DNA of 64,000 nucleotides, from positions 2,102,639-2,166,638 of the forward strand of contig NW_004797278.1 in NCBI RefSeq assembly GCF_000002075.1, given 5' to 3'. The position numbers and the translations under genes are program-made. The DNA comes from Aplysia californica. Lineage: Eukaryota; Mollusca; Gastropoda; Aplysiida; Aplysiidae. Positions 63,201 through 64,000 of the stretch are shown piece after piece. The first letter of the stretch is position 1. Every line of letters begins with the position of its first letter. Under the pieces are notes generated by a model. That model was not told where the DNA came from and made no database searches. It saw nothing but the letters and a program-made list of their open reading frames with translations.

Positions 63201-63949
63201 ACCTAACAGCCACTTGAGCACAGCAAATAGAACCATGTGACAGAAAAGAAAAGGAGTTGTATGGGGAAAGCCATGATGTAAACAGACCAGATAAACAAAG
63301 CGTTTACTCACACGACTGAGACTGAGGGTTCGGGGTGACGTAGTTTGATGGGAACACCCCGGTCTGGCCGTCCAGCTGACCACTCCACCAGTCAGGGTTG
63401 TCTCGGCTGAGGACTGTAATGACTGCGTCTTTCTGGAATGTCAGCTCGTCATCATTTTGAGCTGTGTATGCATAGAGGGCCACCACTGTCTCCTCTGAAA
63501 AGGAGAGAAGAAAAAGCTTGAGACACATTCAAAACGTAAAAAAATATTACCTAACTTCATATTTAGACTATGTAATCTTCTTAACCCAACAGCCATATTA
63601 TTTATGGTTACTTTTCCTATCAAAATTTACCATGTTTAAAGTGCATCACTGTTTTTTCACAATTATGACTATGCAACATTACTGTCCCTCCCTAGAGGGT
63701 TCTGCTGATCAAAGTAAAACTTATAAATTCCCATTTACCCTAAGAGAGTCTCCTCTCTTCAAGAGTAGAAAATAGTTTCATTAATTCACTAATTCAAAAT
63801 TGGGTTTGAAAAGTTTCTTGACTAAGAGCTGCAAATGTTTTCAAGATACGAAGACATGTAAAAAGCAACTTACGCTGATTAATCCCTTGCATGCCATCCT
63901 GACTGGCAATGCTCTGAGGAGTGGCTGAGCGGCTGCCTTGTGATCCAAC
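38320..63949 (-). CDS. ITSN: Intersectin, long form, C-terminal half (SH3-DH-PH-C2; partial gene)
   Basis: Endocytic scaffold and Cdc42-type GEF acting at clathrin-coated pits and the cell cortex. Exons 5'->3': 63874-63949, 63312-63494, 53587-53705, 51078-51184, 50404-50479, 49837-49944, 49285-49383, 48311-48478, 47566-47637, 46307-46444, 45543-45658, 44685-44767, 41769-41843, 38735-38908, 38320-38468 (stop TAG 38322-38320). They total 1743 nt in one frame, 580 aa visible. Last SH3 at residues 27-82 ([30 protein letters not shown]). DH about 98-285 ([55 protein letters not shown]). PH about 315-445 ([40 protein letters not shown]). C2 about 455-575 ([70 protein letters not shown]). The domain order matches human ITSN1/2 long isoforms. 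EH, coiled-coil and earlier SH3 exons lie beyond the right edge. No break is seen. Confidence 0.96.
40209..40313. repeat. (GGGAGAGA)n to (AG)n microsatellite in an intersectin intron
   Basis: Starts as GGGAGAGA units and becomes an uninterrupted (AG) block of about 50 bp. Confidence 0.95.
42156..42267. repeat. (AAT)n microsatellite
   Basis: Two long AAT blocks separated by AAAACAATGTTAAC. They yield poly-Asn and poly-Ile/Leu open frames that are artefacts. Confidence 0.95.
44982..45239. mobile_element. Foldback MITE with about 80-bp inverted arms (258 bp)
   Basis: The left arm begins CACATGAGGAGTCCACGAGA and the right arm, inverted, begins CACATATGAGGGGTCCACGG. Both continue through AAAAACGGG, ATAGTC-CAAACTG, AGGGT-TCAATTTT and end in GACTCA, about 80 bp per arm with scattered mismatches, around a spacer of about 90 bp. 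No coding capacity. It lies in the intron between the exons at 44685-44767 and 45543-45658. The superfamily is not clear. Confidence 0.82.
48815..49205 (-). repeat. SINE-like dispersed repeat, copy B
   Basis: Minus-strand counterpart of the repeat at 23055-23430, sharing its blocks in the same order, including GGGCCATTTCCTAAGGGGGG, CTTGATAGTCGAAGCAGACT and the tail GCGCTCATATGACCTTATGC. Overall similarity is high enough to align by eye. Inside an intersectin intron. Confidence 0.7.
51525..52036 (-). repeat. tRNA-headed SINE-like element
   Basis: At 52036-51957 the minus strand has a tRNA-like head: CATGGTCTAGAGGTTACGG (A box and D-arm of Glu/Asp style), then GGTCCCAGGTTCAAAAC (B box) at normal spacing. 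The far end at 51580-51525 has CAAATGACCTCATGTTGTTG then CGAGCGTTCTAAAA, the same tail type as repeats A and B. I infer one element of about 510 bp, but the middle has no independent support. Confidence 0.5.
52211..52833 (-). mobile_element. Retroposed copy with poly(A) tail and 15-bp target duplication
   Basis: A perfect 15-bp direct repeat TTACAAGAGTGTAAT flanks it at 52196-52210 and 52834-52848. Just inside the left copy is a T run (52211-52222), which is a poly(A) tail on the minus strand, preceded by TATAAA-like sequence about 20 nt upstream. This is the signature of LINE-driven retroposition of an RNA in minus orientation. The 623-bp body is more GC-rich than its surroundings. Minus-strand frames (52829-52593 and 52542-52324) show no domain I recognise, so the source is unknown: an mRNA retrocopy, possibly 5'-truncated, or a new retroposon. 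Confidence 0.8.
52930..52960. repeat. A-rich run
   Basis: A homopolymer with a few G interruptions. There is no flanking duplication that I could see. Confidence 0.8.
53706..63311. other. Large intersectin intron (SH3 to DH)
   Basis: About 9.6 kb of AT-rich intron without supportable exons or genes apart from the piggyBac-like MITE at 54879-55116. Short open frames on both strands have no recognisable content. This is the intron position separating the short and long intersectin forms in vertebrates. Confidence 0.75.
54879..55116. mobile_element. piggyBac-like MITE (238 bp)
   Basis: TTAA flanks both ends (54875-54878 and 55117-55120). The ends are a perfect 13-bp inverted repeat, CCCTATCCGTACG and CGTACGGATAGGG. 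Related ATCC-ACG motifs recur inside near 54905-54920 and 54965-54980. No coding capacity. It is the shorter of two TTAA-flanked CCC-ended elements in the window. Confidence 0.82.
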
Positions 63950-64000
63950 CTACAAATAGAAAGACATTCAGCTAATAAAAAAATAAAAACCTACAAAAGT

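Overview
The window is animal nuclear DNA: AT-rich, with small exons separated by long introns, GT-AG splicing (plus one GC-AG intron), no operons, many microsatellites and many non-autonomous transposons. The three host genes, the RTE-type and RNase H-bearing LINEs, the tRNA-headed SINE-like repeats and the GA/CT and AAT microsatellites suggest a lophotrochozoan, most likely a mollusc such as a gastropod. That assignment is inference; I cannot name the species.

Layout. (1) 462-3530, + strand: the last four coding exons of cytosolic leucine aminopeptidase (LAP3), entering from the left edge. (2) About 3,660-9,550: a tail-to-tail intergenic region with a 965-bp pogo/Tigger-like element lacking a transposase. 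(3) 10040-25582, - strand: a complete ten-exon gene for a glucose-6-phosphate 1-epimerase-like enzyme (286 aa). Its introns are loaded with transposons: a piggyBac-like MITE, an RNase H-bearing LINE, an RTE-type LINE split by a hAT-like MITE, a 428-bp TIR element, an opposite-strand RTE fragment, a SINE-like repeat and a second RTE 3' piece. (4) About 25.6-27.7 kb: intergenic and promoter-side DNA with a Z-DNA-prone tract, inverted repeats, a 26-bp G run and a tRNA-like head. (5) 38320 to beyond 64000, - strand: the 3' half of an intersectin gene (long form), with 15 coding exons giving SH3, DH (RhoGEF), PH and C2 domains (580 aa visible), preceded at lower coordinates by about 10 kb of 3'-UTR or intergenic DNA. 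Its introns carry an 80-bp-arm foldback element, a SINE-like repeat, a retroposed copy with a 15-bp target duplication and a poly(A) tail, and a second piggyBac-like MITE.

The three genes do not form a pathway: LAP3 is an M17 metallopeptidase, the epimerase serves glucose-6-phosphate anomers, and intersectin is an endocytic scaffold and Cdc42 exchange factor. They are ordinary syntenic neighbours. I found no clearly new biological system, and no LTR retrotransposon, retrovirus-like element, rRNA, functional tRNA or CRISPR. The most informative structures are several transposon insertions with readable target duplications, a GC-AG intron, and a stop codon just past the SH3-DH splice site of intersectin that would give a short isoform by intron retention.
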